Positions 8,806 through 18,893 are shown, counted from the first letter of the stretch. The stretch is 63,343 bases of DNA from Verrucomicrobiota bacterium (GCA_020831635.1 JAFIGC010000014.1:1-63343), one strand, 5' to 3'. Made by a program: numbers and translations. Notes: generated from the sequence alone by a model not told the origin.

Positions 8806-10017
8806 TTACGGTTGGGCGGTGGTGGTTTCGAGCATCTGTTCGGCCACGACGGGCGGGGGCGGGTCGAGGTCCGGTTCGATGACGGGGGCGCCGCCGAGCA
8901 CGGCCAGCAGCACCCCGGCGGCGATGGCCGAACCGATCACCCCGGCCACATTGGGGGCCATGGCGTGCATGAGCAGGAAGTTCTGTGGATCGGCTTCCTG
9001 GCCGACCTTTTGGACGACGCGGGCGCTTTGCGGCACCGCCGAAACCCCGGCGGCCCCGAGCAAGGGGTTGATTTTTTCTTTGAGGAAAAGATTGAAGAAT
9101 TTGGCGAACAGCACCCCGCAAGCGGTGGCCAACATGAACGCGCTCACGCCCAGCACGAAGATCTTCAAAGAGGACGGGGTGAGAAAGCTTTCGCCATGGG
9201 TGCTGATGCCCACGGCAAAACCCAGCAAAATGGTGACGATATCAATCATGGCGTTGCGCGCGGTATTGGCCAGACGCTCGGTGACCATCGATTCCTTGAG
9301 CAGGTTGCCCAGGAAAAGCATGCCCAACAGCGGCATGGTGGCGGGTACGATCAGCACCGTGATGAGCACGCAGGCAATGGGGAAAATGATGAGTTCGCGG
9401 CGGCTGACCTCCCGGGAAGGCGGCATGTGGATTTTGCGTTCCTTTTTGGTGGTCAGCAGCTTCATGATGGGCGGCTGGATGATGGGCACCAGGGACATGT
9501 AGCTGTAGGCGGCGATGGCCACGGGGCCCATGAGTTCGGGGGCCATCATGGAAGACAGGAAAATCGCGGTAGGTCCATCGGCCCCGCCAATAATGGCGAT
9601 GGAGGCGGCTTGGTGCACTTCGAACCCCAAAAACAGGGCCCCGATCAGGGTGACGAAAATACCGATTTGGGCGGCGGCGCCGAGGAGGATCAGTTTCGGA
9701 TTGGCGATCATGCTGGAAAAGTCGGTCATGGCGCCGATCCCCAGGAAAATCAGTGGGGGATAAATGCCCAGCTTCACGCCTTGGTAGATGTAATGAAAGA
9801 CGCTGCCCGGGTCATCGGAGCCTAGGGCCGGGCCGTCGGCGGGGTAGGGGATATTGCCCAGAATCATCCCCAGGCCGATGGGCACCAGCAACAGGGGTTC
9901 GTATTTCATGCGGATGGCGAGGAACAGGAACACCAGGCCAATGACGATCATGAGTACGCTCTGGCCGTTCATGGAGGCGAAGCCGGTGGTTTCGTAGAAT
10001 TGAAGGAGCATTTCCAT
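8806..10017 (-). CDS. oadB: Na+-translocating decarboxylase beta subunit
   Basis: 403 residues, about ten hydrophobic segments, cytoplasmic membrane. It shows the family's conserved stretches: GIYPPLIFLGIGAMTDFS, IIGGADGPTAIFL, and near the C-terminus LGAAGVSAVPQSARVV and MHAMAPNVAGVIGSA. This is the Na+-transporting subunit that decarboxylates carboxybiotin. It sits between the gamma subunit (3 bases upstream) and the alpha subunit, giving operon order gamma-beta-alpha. Length agrees with the family (about 380-430). Confidence 0.95.
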   Translation of the reverse strand: MEMLLQFYETTGFASMNGQSVLMIVIGLVFLFLAIRMKYEPLLLVPIGLGMILGNIPYPADGPALGSDDPGSVFHYIYQGVKLGIYPPLIFLGIGAMTDFSSMIANPKLILLGAAAQIGIFVTLIGALFLGFEVHQAASIAIIGGADGPTAIFLSSMMAPELMGPVAIAAYSYMSLVPIIQPPIMKLLTTKKERKIHMPPSREVSRRELIIFPIACVLITVLIVPATMPLLGMLFLGNLLKESMVTERLANTARNAMIDIVTILLGFAVGISTHGESFLTPSSLKIFVLGVSAFMLATACGVLFAKFFNLFLKEKINPLLGAAGVSAVPQSARVVQKVGQEADPQNFLLMHAMAPNVAGVIGSAIAAGVLLAVLGGAPVIEPDLDPPPPVVAEQMLETTTAQP

Positions 10018-10020
10018 GGG

Positions 10021-10266
10021 TTATTTTCCAGTGCGATTCAGGTGTTCATGCATGGCGGCGGCTGCGGCTGCGAGTTCGAAATCCAGCGTGTCCTCCTCGT
10101 CTTCTTGCGTCTTGCGATCCAACATGGGGCCGACCCAGGCGAGCAATTTGGGGAGGACGGAAATACAGAGGCTGACCAGAATGAGGACTGCAAATACCAG
10201 CAAAATGCCGGCCGCGGCCAATTCCAAGCCCTGGTTGGAGGTAATGTTATGCCAAAGTTCTTTCAT
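10021..10266 (-). CDS. oadG: Decarboxylase gamma subunit (OadG family)
   Basis: 81 residues: a single N-terminal transmembrane helix (GLELAAAGILLVFAVLILVS) followed by a charged, acidic tail ending in an Ala-rich segment. This is the typical shape of the OadG membrane anchor that holds alpha and beta together. It ends 3 bases before oadB. The ATG at 10266 puts MKELWHNITSNQ at the N-terminus; the in-frame codon at 10305 would add a non-homologous stretch. Identification rests on size, topology and position. Confidence 0.82.
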   Translation of the reverse strand: MKELWHNITSNQGLELAAAGILLVFAVLILVSLCISVLPKLLAWVGPMLDRKTQEDEEDTLDFELAAAAAAMHEHLNRTGK

Positions 10267-10413
10267 GGTGCGGGTGTTTCTAACCGGAGCGATTCGATTT
10301 GGCAATCAAAAGTCGTTACCGATTTGTACGGAATTTTGTCATGCGGGGCATGACGTGGCTCGCATGGGCGGATGTTGGATTGACAGTCCCCGTCGGAAAT
10401 GTATGGTAGGGAT

Positions 10414-11805
10414 ATGAAATTTCCGATTTTGTTGTCTCTGGTCTGGCTGTCCGGCTGGACGGCCCGGGGAGGGACATTGTATCTTTTAAATGGTGACCGG
10501 CTGCATGGCGCTCCCCTGGGACTAAAGGGAACGCGTTTGCTTTGGCGGGCTTCCGGGCAGGAGGGTCCCCTGAAAATTCCGGCCGCCTATGTGCACGGCA
10601 TTGAGTTCGATGCCTCCACCCGATCCCCGGACACGAGGCCGCCCGTCCAAGTCAAGTTTGCCAACGGTGACGTGTTTCATGCCGACGCGCTGCGCCTCAC
10701 GGAGAAAGGGTTGCAGGTCAAGGGAGGGGAGCAAACACTCACCGCCCGGGTGAAAATGCTGCGGGAACTCAACTTTCAGCCGCAGAGAGGCCGTGTGCTC
10801 ATGGATGGGTTGGACGACCCGAATGCCTGGACGAAAAGCGCTTCCGCTTCGGGCGCTCCCTCGGAAGAACCGCTGGGATATCAGGACCTGATGGTTCGTC
10901 AACGGCAGTTTTTGAGCCGGAAATTGCCGGATGTCCCGGATCGATTTTTCATTGAAGTTCATGCCCACACGGGCGAAGGCCCCCCGACCGCGCGTTTATC
11001 CCTTTTCGCGGAGCGGGCGTCCCCCACGCATCACGCCTCGTTACACTACAACTTCGCCGCCACCGGCATCACCATCAATCAGACGTTTGCGGGAAGCAAC
11101 CGGCAGCTGCTTCATGAACCATTCAATTGGCAACGGCGAATGGGGTCTGAAATTTCTTTTTATTTGTACGTGGACCAAAAAAAGCGGGAAATGTATTTTC
11201 ATTTTCCCGACCTTTCGATTCTGCGGCGCGTGGAGATGGATGACGTCCTGAGAAGACAGTTGGCCAAGGATTCGTGGGTGCACCTCACGGCATTCATGGG
11301 GGAAGTTGGGTTACAGCAGATGTTGGTCGCCCCGTGGGACGGGCATTTGCCCAAGATCCCCGCGCCCGACATCCCCGAGGGCAAGGTACGGCTGGAGCTA
11401 TGGGGGGGACCGCCGCGTACGGGGGTCTTGTCGGCCTTGGATGCCAAACGGTTGATCTTGAATCTTGAAGACGGGACGCAAAAGCATGTTGACTTAGCCG
11501 AGATCCGGACGGTCTCCTTTTCCCAAGCAGGGGCCATTCGGGCCGGCCTGCAACTTCGCGACGTTCGGGTGGTGGACGGGCGGCATGGCCACCAATTGAC
11601 GTTTGCGCTCATGGAAATGGATGAAACCGAACTGCGCGGCGAAAGCGAAAATTGGTTGCATCCATTCGGGCTTCCGGTCGCGGATCTGGCCCGATTGAAG
11701 TTCAATGTGCACAGTCCCCTGCGCACCGACAAAATCCCGGAGGGCATTCGTCCCGGATTTTTGCCGCATAATCCCAACTCGCGTCCCGCGTCCCGAAGGC
11801 CATGA
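10414..11805 (+). CDS. Secreted NGD-repeat protein, first of a tandem paralogous pair
   Basis: 463 residues from ATG 10414 (upstream GTAGGG; an earlier ATG at 10399 precedes the signal peptide). A signal peptide is followed by two short beta units, LYLLNGDRLHGAP and VKFANGDVFHADAL. The middle ~200 residues resemble a concanavalin/LamG-like beta sandwich (for example FYLYVDQKKREMYFHF). The C-terminus has two more NGD-like units (LILNLEDGTQKHVDLAEIRTVSF). It overlaps the next gene by 4 bases. I cannot name the family; the product of the next gene has the same plan, so the pair probably acts together outside the cytoplasm. Confidence 0.75.
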   Translation: MKFPILLSLVWLSGWTARGGTLYLLNGDRLHGAPLGLKGTRLLWRASGQEGPLKIPAAYVHGIEFDASTRSPDTRPPVQVKFANGDVFHADALRLTEKGLQVKGGEQTLTARVKMLRELNFQPQRGRVLMDGLDDPNAWTKSASASGAPSEEPLGYQDLMVRQRQFLSRKLPDVPDRFFIEVHAHTGEGPPTARLSLFAERASPTHHASLHYNFAATGITINQTFAGSNRQLLHEPFNWQRRMGSEISFYLYVDQKKREMYFHFPDLSILRRVEMDDVLRRQLAKDSWVHLTAFMGEVGLQQMLVAPWDGHLPKIPAPDIPEGKVRLELWGGPPRTGVLSALDAKRLILNLEDGTQKHVDLAEIRTVSFSQAGAIRAGLQLRDVRVVDGRHGHQLTFALMEMDETELRGESENWLHPFGLPVADLARLKFNVHSPLRTDKIPEGIRPGFLPHNPNSRPASRRP

Positions 11806-13106
11806 AAACACTTTTGATTTGGTTGATGCTGTTTGGCCCGGGCGTTGTGCGCGGCGGCGCCGAGTTTTGGCAAATCACCTTGCGGGGGGGCGAGGAAATT
11901 CAGGGCGTTTTTTTGGAAGAGGCGTCGGAGATGTTGCATTTTCAGCCACGTTGGTCCGCGGATCCGCTCCGTTTTTCGCCGGACGAACTGCGTTCCGGCT
12001 TTCGCATCCGCAAAGAGCCCTCGCCCCCTTCGCCGCCCCATCGACTGACGTTTGCCAACGGTGATGAAATCTCCGGGACGGTGACACGCATCGACGGGAC
12101 CCACCTGCACATCGATTTGCCCTGGGGCCAGTCGCTTTCCGCCAATCGCAAAGATGTGCTCGGCTTGGAAGTCTTGGCGCCGAAAGAGCATCGGCTTGCC
12201 GACGGCATTATCGCACTTCCCGAAGCCTTTCAAGATCCCCCCGGGTCCGAACCAAGCCAAACCCTGAGAATTGGCAATGAACTCCACCTGTTGAATGAGT
12301 CGTCGAAATCCTTTTCCTTGCCGCTGCCTGCCCTGAATCAGTCGTTTGTGATTGATTTCCGGGTGCGAGGCGGACATCAAGAGCCTCGATACAATCTTAC
12401 GTTTTTCGCGTCCCGCCCCGGGGCAAACCGTGAATTGGGCAGCATGTTGTTGCTATTGCAAAGGAACCAACTGCGCCTCGTATGGCGTCCGGCCAACATC
12501 CCGTCCATGGTCACGAATTTTTCGGTGACTTTGCCCATGGATGTGCTGCCTTCGCAGCATTGGCGGGTGGCCTACGATCATAAAAGCGCCGGATTTCGTC
12601 TCAGTGTCAATGGCATTCTCGTAGACGAGTGGTTGCACCCGGAAGATGGGGAAGCCGGATTTTTGGACCCCAGTTGGATTCGACTGAATCTCCTGGCCGA
12701 TACGACCCTGGTGGTGGATCTGTTTCAGGTGCAGAGCTTTCCGCATGGACCGCCCCCGGAACTGCCTCCGGCCAGTGAAGTGAAATCGGGGGAACGGGTC
12801 CTCTTGCAAAATACGGATCAGTATGCCGGAGAAATTCTGGGAATGGAAGAGGGGGTGCTGACCATGAAAACGCCTGCCGCGGGGACCTTGAACCTTCCCC
12901 TGCGGGTCATCTCTGGCATTCGCTTCTCCGCCAATCGGAGACCCCGGACCCCTGAAAACACCATGGAGGTTCGCCTCGGGCCCGCCCGAAGTCGGCTGAC
13001 CCTGTCCAACGTGCGTTTTGACGGCAAAACCCTGCAAGGGGAGGCCACCCAATTGGATCAACCCGTCCGCATCGATTTGGATGAGATCGACTTGATTTTA
13101 TTTTAA
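11802..13106 (+). CDS. Secreted NGD-repeat protein, second of the tandem pair
   Basis: 434 residues with a signal peptide (LIWLMLFGPGVVRGG) and the same architecture as its upstream neighbour. Two N-terminal units include LTFANGDEISGTV. A central beta-rich domain contains GFRLSVNGILVDEW, a typical LamG-like core strand. C-terminal units include AGEILGMEEGVLTMKTPAAG followed by a second repeat ending IDLILF. The ATGA overlap at 11802 implies coupled translation. Sequence identity with the paralog is low but the motif order is the same, which argues for an old duplication. Function unknown. Confidence 0.75.
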   Translation: MKTLLIWLMLFGPGVVRGGAEFWQITLRGGEEIQGVFLEEASEMLHFQPRWSADPLRFSPDELRSGFRIRKEPSPPSPPHRLTFANGDEISGTVTRIDGTHLHIDLPWGQSLSANRKDVLGLEVLAPKEHRLADGIIALPEAFQDPPGSEPSQTLRIGNELHLLNESSKSFSLPLPALNQSFVIDFRVRGGHQEPRYNLTFFASRPGANRELGSMLLLLQRNQLRLVWRPANIPSMVTNFSVTLPMDVLPSQHWRVAYDHKSAGFRLSVNGILVDEWLHPEDGEAGFLDPSWIRLNLLADTTLVVDLFQVQSFPHGPPPELPPASEVKSGERVLLQNTDQYAGEILGMEEGVLTMKTPAAGTLNLPLRVISGIRFSANRRPRTPENTMEVRLGPARSRLTLSNVRFDGKTLQGEATQLDQPVRIDLDEIDLILF

Positions 13107-13136
13107 GGAATAACCCAAACCCAATAGGAAACAAAC

Positions 13137-14135
13137 ATGAACGTTAAACATACCCGACTTGGAAAACACGGCGTGGTGGTCAGTAATCTTTGCCTGGGCA
13201 CCATGAATTTCGGTGCCCGCACCGAAGAAAAAGAAGCCTTTGCCATCATGGACCGCGCCCTAGAGCTGGGCATCAACTTTTTTGATACCGCCGACGTGTA
13301 CGGGGGTGACGCCGGACGTGGGGCAACGGAACGCATTCTCGGACGTTGGTTCGCCCAAGGGGGCGGACGCCGCGAGGCGGTGGTGCTGGCCACCAAGGTC
13401 TACAATGCCGCCGATTCCGGGGACGATCTTCCCGAACCCAACCACAACAGCCGCAATCTCTCCGCAATGAAGATCAAACGCCATTGCGAGGACAGCCTGC
13501 GGCGTCTGCAAACCGATGTCATCGACCTCTATCAGATGCATCACGTGGATCGCGACTGTCCTTGGGACGAGGCCTGGCAGGCCTTTTCCGCGCTCGTGAA
13601 CCAGGGCAAGATTGTCTATGTGGGATCGAGCAATTTCGCGGGCTGGGACATCGCCACCGCCTGTCAGGAGGCGGATCGTCGGGGGATGTGCGGATTGGTC
13701 AGCGAACAAAGCATTTACAACCTCACAAACCGGCACGTTGAACTTGAAGTGGTGCCCGCCTGTCGTGGCTATGGCCTGGGGTTGATTCCCTGGAGTCCGC
13801 TGGGCGGCGGATTGTTGGGCGGCGCCCTGAAAGGAGAATCCGGCGGACGCCGCAGCGGAAAGGGATTCGCGGACCGTGTGGAAAAACATCGCGATCAACT
13901 GGAGCGCTACGAGGCGCTTTGCAAAGAATTGGGCGAAAGCCCCGGCGTGGTGGCCCTGGCCTGGTTGTTGCACAATCCCGTGGTCACCGCTCCCATTATC
14001 GGACCGCGCACCGTGGCACAATTGGATTCGGCGGTTCGCGCCACCGAAATTACTCTGGATAAAGACACCATGAACGCCCTCGACGAAATCTGGCCCGGCC
14101 CCGGCGGGGAAGCACCGAACGCTTACGCCTGGTAA
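13137..14135 (+). CDS. Aldo/keto reductase
   Basis: 332 residues, NAD(P)H-dependent oxidoreductase of the AKR (YghZ/Kv-beta-like) type, cytoplasmic. The catalytic tetrad is present: Asp50 and Tyr55 in FFDTADVYGG, Lys87 in LATKVYN, His135 in LYQMHHVD. Cofactor-binding stretches GSSNFAGWD, SEQSIYNLTNR and PWSPLGGGLLGG follow, and the C-terminus has the usual APIIGPRTVAQLDSAV. The gene stands alone, 30 bases after the NGD-protein pair. Physiological substrate cannot be read from sequence. Confidence 0.93.
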   Translation: MNVKHTRLGKHGVVVSNLCLGTMNFGARTEEKEAFAIMDRALELGINFFDTADVYGGDAGRGATERILGRWFAQGGGRREAVVLATKVYNAADSGDDLPEPNHNSRNLSAMKIKRHCEDSLRRLQTDVIDLYQMHHVDRDCPWDEAWQAFSALVNQGKIVYVGSSNFAGWDIATACQEADRRGMCGLVSEQSIYNLTNRHVELEVVPACRGYGLGLIPWSPLGGGLLGGALKGESGGRRSGKGFADRVEKHRDQLERYEALCKELGESPGVVALAWLLHNPVVTAPIIGPRTVAQLDSAVRATEITLDKDTMNALDEIWPGPGGEAPNAYAW

Positions 14136-14252
14136 ACCCAAAAAGGACCCGAAAAGGTGTCAGCCATTCGGGTTGGATCCGTTCGGGTCAGTTCCTTGAT
14201 GAGCATGAATTATGCTGATGATTCCGGCGCAAGATACGCCACCCCTGGCCCG

Positions 14253-15149
14253 TTAGATTTTCCCGGCGGCGTTTGCGTCGCCGCGAATGACGTGGACGGT
14301 TTGCGCGGCGAGGACGCGATTCGGCACAATGGTCAAAGCCTCGTCATGGCGGATGTGGGTGGCGGCGGCTTCAATTTTCACGACTTTGCCTTCGCAGGCT
14401 TCACAGCGAATGAAATCGCCTTTGTTGTATGTTGATTTGATAAAGGGATGGTTGAGCAGGCTTTCGGTAAGGTTTCTGGCGGCAAAGGTCAGCAGAAGGG
14501 CCAGTCCCACCGCCAAGCCAATGACCAAGGCGAACCCGCCCAGCAAAACCGATTGCGAGGCCCATTCCAGATAGTTCAAGGCCAGAAAAGAAGCGAAGAT
14601 CACCACCGCGATGCGGCAGAAACCTCCCAGAAGATCGGGTACGGGAAGTCCGCCAATCCGCGCCGCCTTGGAGGTCAGTTTTTGGGCGATTTTGCCGAGT
14701 CCCACGCCCAAGGCCAGCATCAGAATGACCACGCCCGCCCTGGGAATAATGGAGGCGACTTGCCTGAGGAAATCCGCCACCGTGTGCAAGCCCATGCGTT
14801 CGCAGGCGGCCAAGGTGCTGGCGTAGAGGATCAAGGCAAAAATAATCCAGCCCAAATAACGGGAGGGCGCTTGGTGGATCTCGTTTTTGCGCATGAATCG
14901 GCGGAGTCCGCTGCGGTCGGCAATGATATCGACCCCCATGGCCCGGGCCAATTTCGAGGCGGTGCCGCGGAGCACCGAAGCCAGGATCCAACCGATCAAC
15001 AAGGTGAGCACGCCGAGCAGAAAATCCATGGCGTGTTCGGCAACCAAACGCTGGGTTGAATCCAGAACCCCTCCGAGGATTTCAGCGAAGGTCTGAAAGA
15101 TTTTCGCGGGCAAACTCTGGTCTTCCGTGACGGATATGGGTGTGTTCAT
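14253..15149 (-). CDS. MscS-family mechanosensitive channel-like membrane protein
   Basis: 298 residues with four or five hydrophobic helices. The last one, GFALVIGLAVGLALLLTFAA, corresponds to the Gly/Ala-rich pore helix TM3 of MscS, followed by a short beta domain (YNKGDFIRCEACEGKVVKIE, then VPNRVLAAQTV). The family's long C-terminal alpha/beta domain is missing, so it is a short form. It overlaps the upstream MFS gene by 4 bases (ATGA), so the two are co-translated. Role in osmotic release is inferred from the family. Confidence 0.82.
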   Translation of the reverse strand: MNTPISVTEDQSLPAKIFQTFAEILGGVLDSTQRLVAEHAMDFLLGVLTLLIGWILASVLRGTASKLARAMGVDIIADRSGLRRFMRKNEIHQAPSRYLGWIIFALILYASTLAACERMGLHTVADFLRQVASIIPRAGVVILMLALGVGLGKIAQKLTSKAARIGGLPVPDLLGGFCRIAVVIFASFLALNYLEWASQSVLLGGFALVIGLAVGLALLLTFAARNLTESLLNHPFIKSTYNKGDFIRCEACEGKVVKIEAAATHIRHDEALTIVPNRVLAAQTVHVIRGDANAAGKI

Positions 15150-16684
15150 GATGCGGGAGGGGGTGGGAGGTCCAAGAGATAACGAATCGGACGGCGGAAA
15201 CGTCGAATGAGGGCATCGATGATCCTGGCGACGCGTTTTTCACAACGCGCGGCCCAATCGTCGGTTTTGTAGTCGATTTTCTGAAAGACGCGGGTGGTTT
15301 TTCCGGCGCGGATGGTGACAAAATCCGTGGCGCTGGCGATGCCGGTTTGTGGGTCCAAATCATTGCGAAGCTGCAGGAGGACGGTGCGCGCATTGGCCGC
15401 GCCGGTTTCTTTCAAACGGGCCAAGAGGAGCAACACCATGATTTGAAGTCCGCCGGAAGTCAGAAACAGCAAATGCAGATTGTTGAGCTGCCACTGTCCG
15501 ATTTGGACGCGCACCGCCGAAAAAAGTTCCAACAGGAAGCCGCCCACGATGGGGGCCAAGGCCACGGAAAGGCCAATGATGGTGTTGAAGGCGGCAATGT
15601 AGAAGGATCTGCCGTTTTCCGGCGCCAGCTTAATGAGGATGTTGACGTGCGCAAGCATGATGGCGGCAAAGAACATGCCGGAAAGGACGTGGGCCAGCAC
15701 CAGGGCTTCATAGTATAGGTTGTCCTGGGCCACGATCCAGACCAAGGGAATCATGGCATGGGCGAAGCCCGCGACCATGAGAATCGGTTTGTTGCCCATC
15801 TGATCCGAGATCGGCCCCCAGATCCGCAACATGAACAGGGAGGCGAGGGTGGCAAAGGTGATGAGCAGGGTGATGGTGCTGAAATCGATTTCCAAAAACT
15901 CGATCATGTAAACGGAATAAAAGGGCCCGGCCATTTGGGTGACGAACATGAACGCGCCCGCATAGGCCAGCAGGCTTCTGAAATTCGCGTCACCCAATGG
16001 CGCGGTGATGGTTTTCCATGACAGCTTGGATTTTTCATCTTTTTGGGCTTTGGCCTTGGGATCGGGCACCCGTGACAGAAAGAAACTGGACACCATGCCA
16101 AACAGGATGCCGATGCCAAAGAGGGTAAGGTATCCATAGGGGTCTTCTCGACCATGGCCTCTTTCCCAATAATTCAAAAAAGCGCCGGCGGAGAGGGTAG
16201 CGACCATGCCCGCGGAGGCGGCCACGATATTGCGCTTGGCAAAAAAACGGCCCCGGGTGTTCATGGGGATCAAATCGCTCATCCACCCCAGCCAAGCCAC
16301 GCCTGACATGGAGCCGTGCATGCAGGAAAGGCCCACCATGATCACCAATCCCCAAATGCGCCAGTCCCCCCATCCCGCGAACATGGGCAAGGGCAGAAAA
16401 ATGATGGGCACCCAGAGCAGCCGGGCAATCAGCACCCAGGCCATGCAGAAGCGTCTGCGGTGTCCCAACCGTTCGATGAGAATGGACCCCAGCAACTGGG
16501 CCATGTTCGCGGAAACGGGCAATGCCGCCAAAATGCCCACTTGCACGGTGGTGGCGGACAAAACGTTCAGGGCAAAACCAACTAAAAAGATTCCCCCGCA
16601 AAGGGAACCCATGACCGTGGCAAAAGCACCATCAAATATTGACATGCGCAAGGCGCGGTTGGTTTCTGCTTCTGTAAGCTTCAT
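15146..16684 (-). CDS. Major facilitator superfamily transporter
   Basis: 512 residues, about twelve hydrophobic helices and a cytoplasmic loop rich in Lys (DPKAKAQKDEKSKLS) after helix 6, the MFS layout. The C-terminal ~80 residues are a soluble tail ending in a Pro run. ATG 16684 is preferred: GGAG lies upstream, and the frame's earlier candidate at 16702 is a TTG. It is the first gene of a two-gene unit with the MscS-like channel. Substrate not predictable by eye. Confidence 0.87.
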   Translation of the reverse strand: MKLTEAETNRALRMSIFDGAFATVMGSLCGGIFLVGFALNVLSATTVQVGILAALPVSANMAQLLGSILIERLGHRRRFCMAWVLIARLLWVPIIFLPLPMFAGWGDWRIWGLVIMVGLSCMHGSMSGVAWLGWMSDLIPMNTRGRFFAKRNIVAASAGMVATLSAGAFLNYWERGHGREDPYGYLTLFGIGILFGMVSSFFLSRVPDPKAKAQKDEKSKLSWKTITAPLGDANFRSLLAYAGAFMFVTQMAGPFYSVYMIEFLEIDFSTITLLITFATLASLFMLRIWGPISDQMGNKPILMVAGFAHAMIPLVWIVAQDNLYYEALVLAHVLSGMFFAAIMLAHVNILIKLAPENGRSFYIAAFNTIIGLSVALAPIVGGFLLELFSAVRVQIGQWQLNNLHLLFLTSGGLQIMVLLLLARLKETGAANARTVLLQLRNDLDPQTGIASATDFVTIRAGKTTRVFQKIDYKTDDWAARCEKRVARIIDALIRRFRRPIRYLLDLPPPPAS

Positions 16685-16783
16685 GCTTACAACATTCTCC
16701 AATTTTGATTTGCTTCAAATAATTAAGTACAAAATTATACCCAATATCAAGCTGAACCACAAATTTGTACTTTACCGGACTTC

Positions 16784-17884
16784 TTAGACGCGTCCTGGAC
16801 GCACCCGGGATTGCTGAATGAGGGCCATATCCATGAGCACCAGGGCGGCCATGGTTTCCACGATGGGGACGGCGCGGTTGACCACGAAGGGGTCGTGGCG
16901 GCCTTTGGCGGCCAATACTTGGGGGGTTCCGTCGAAATCGGCGGTGGATTGGGCTTTGCTGATGGTGGCGGGCGGTTTGATGGCCAGGCGGAAGAGGATG
17001 GGTTCGCCATTGCTGATGCCCCCTTGGATGCCACCACTGTGATTGGTGAGGGTGCCCAAGCGGGTGCCCTTCATTACAAAGGGATCGTTGTGGTCGGACC
17101 CGGTCATGCGGGCGGCGGCAAAGCCGGTGCCGACTTCAAAACCTTTGGTGGCGGGAATGGACATCATCGCTTGGGCGAGTTTTGCCTCCAATTTGTCAAA
17201 GACGGGCTCGCCCCAGCCGGCGGGAACGTTGCGGGCCACGCAGGTCAGCACCCCGCCGATGGAGTCGCCTTCGTCACGCAATTGCGTGACTTTTTGGATC
17301 ATGGTATCGGCGGCGGCAAGATCGGGGCAACGGATGATGTTGGCGTCCACTTCTTCGCGGCGAATGGTTTCCGGGTTGATGTTTTGGGCTTCGATTTCGC
17401 CGCAGGCGCTGACCCAGGCCACGATTTCCACGCCAAAGGTTTCCCGCAACCATTTTTCCGCGATGGCGCCGGCGGCCACGCGTCCGATGGTTTCGCGGGC
17501 GCTGCTTCTGCCGCCGCCGCTGCTGGCCCGAACGCCGTATTTCATTTGGTAGGTGTAATCGGCGTGGGAAGGGCGGGGAATGGTGTTCATTTCCCCGTAG
17601 TCCTTGGGCCGTTGGTCCTCGTTGGCGACGAGCAGGCCGATGGGGGTGCCGAGGGTGACCCCGTTTTCGGTGCCGGACAGGATGGTCACCCGGTCTTTTT
17701 CATCCCGGGGGGTATTGACTTTGCTCTGTCCGGGACGACGCCGGGTCAATTGCGTTTGCAGATCGTCCTCGGTGAGGTTCAATCCGGGCGGACAGCCGTC
17801 CACAATCGCGCCGACTCCCGCGCAATGGGATTCGCCGAAGGTGGTGACACGATATAAGGTTCCAAAACTGCTTCCTGATGACAT
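16784..17884 (-). CDS. aroC: Chorismate synthase
   Basis: 366 residues; converts EPSP to chorismate with reduced FMN in the last shikimate step. Diagnostic motifs are all present: [19 protein letters not shown] at the N-terminus, [51 protein letters not shown] and, near the C-terminus, [18 protein letters not shown]. Length matches the family. It lies 34 bases downstream of the prenyltransferase gene on the same strand and may share its transcript. Confidence 0.98.
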   Translation of the reverse strand: MSSGSSFGTLYRVTTFGESHCAGVGAIVDGCPPGLNLTEDDLQTQLTRRRPGQSKVNTPRDEKDRVTILSGTENGVTLGTPIGLLVANEDQRPKDYGEMNTIPRPSHADYTYQMKYGVRASSGGGRSSARETIGRVAAGAIAEKWLRETFGVEIVAWVSACGEIEAQNINPETIRREEVDANIIRCPDLAAADTMIQKVTQLRDEGDSIGGVLTCVARNVPAGWGEPVFDKLEAKLAQAMMSIPATKGFEVGTGFAAARMTGSDHNDPFVMKGTRLGTLTNHSGGIQGGISNGEPILFRLAIKPPATISKAQSTADFDGTPQVLAAKGRHDPFVVNRAVPIVETMAALVLMDMALIQQSRVRPGRV

Positions 17885-17918
17885 GAGGGTCTTTTACGGT
17901 GACGAGCGGAATTCGCAA

Positions 17919-18845
17919 TCAAAAATCCCGCATTAAGAGATGCCGGGTGAGGTCTTGCAAGCGTCCGGCGGGGCATTCGAGTTGTTCGAGCAAGTCCAGG
18001 GCCATGCGGGTATGGCGTTCCGCCTCGGCCCGGCTTTTCTCCAGTCCCCAGAGGCGGACGGTGGTGAGCTTTTGGTTTTTGGCGTCGCTTCCTGCGGGTT
18101 TTCCGAGGGCCCGGGTGTCGGCAGTGGCGTCGAGGAGGTCGTCGATCATTTGAAAGGCCAGTCCCAGATGCAGTCCGTAGCGTCCCAGCAAATCCACTTT
18201 CGAGGCGCAGGCGCCGGCGGAGATGGCCCCCATGCGGCAGGCGCAGGCGATGAGGCGGGCGGTTTTTTCGGTGTGGATGTACACCAACATTTCTTCATCC
18301 GGGGGCAGGGTCTCGGCGGCTAGGTCCTCGACTTGTCCGCCGATCACGCCCTGACTGCCGCCGGCGGTGGTGAGTTCGGTGACCAAAGCGGCGGGCGGAT
18401 GAGGCAGGGGGGCGTGGGTTTCGGCCAGCCATTGGCAGGCCAGGGTCAGGAGCGCGTCCCCGGCCAACAAGGCGTTGGCCTCGCCGAATTGAATGTGGGT
18501 GGCGGGTTTGCCGCGCCGGATGTCGTCGTCATCCATGCAGGGCAGATCGTCGTGAATGAGGGTGTAGGCGTGGAAGGCCTCCAGGGCCAGGGCCGGACGG
18601 AGGGCGCGGCGGGCCTCCGCGCCCAGGGTTTGGCAAATGGTCATGGCGAGAATGCCGCGGAGTCGTTTGCCGCCGCCGAGGCAGGCGTAGCGCATGGCTT
18701 CGTGCAAAATCCGCGGGCGTTGGTCGGCGGCGGGAAGGGCCTCCCCCAGCGCCGATTCGATCCAGCTTTTGCCGTGGGAGAGCCACTCTTGCAGGGGAAC
18801 GGCATCATTCTGAAAGGGTTTGACATACGGTGCGTTGACATTCAT
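17919..18845 (-). CDS. ispA: Polyprenyl synthetase, farnesyl/geranylgeranyl diphosphate synthase type
   Basis: 308 residues of the trans-isoprenyl diphosphate synthase family. The first Asp-rich motif is DDLPCMDDDD (residues 99-108, the DDx4D form of bacterial short-chain enzymes) followed by RRGKPATH. The second is FQMIDDLLD (Asp235, 236, 239). The substrate-binding GGGKRLRG (57-64) is also present. Product length (C15 or C20) cannot be fixed from sequence alone. The start is the ATG at 18845, with the family's N-terminal helix beginning soon after. aroC follows on the same strand. Confidence 0.92.
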   Translation of the reverse strand: MNVNAPYVKPFQNDAVPLQEWLSHGKSWIESALGEALPAADQRPRILHEAMRYACLGGGKRLRGILAMTICQTLGAEARRALRPALALEAFHAYTLIHDDLPCMDDDDIRRGKPATHIQFGEANALLAGDALLTLACQWLAETHAPLPHPPAALVTELTTAGGSQGVIGGQVEDLAAETLPPDEEMLVYIHTEKTARLIACACRMGAISAGACASKVDLLGRYGLHLGLAFQMIDDLLDATADTRALGKPAGSDAKNQKLTTVRLWGLEKSRAEAERHTRMALDLLEQLECPAGRLQDLTRHLLMRDF

Positions 18846-18893
18846 GCCGGATCGTCATATAATTTCATTTGGATTTTACAATCTTTCAACTCA

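Noticed and set aside
14144-14195. Terminator after the aldo/keto reductase from GACCCGAA...TTCGGGTC
   Set aside because: The arms are short, separated by about 28 bases and not followed by a T run.
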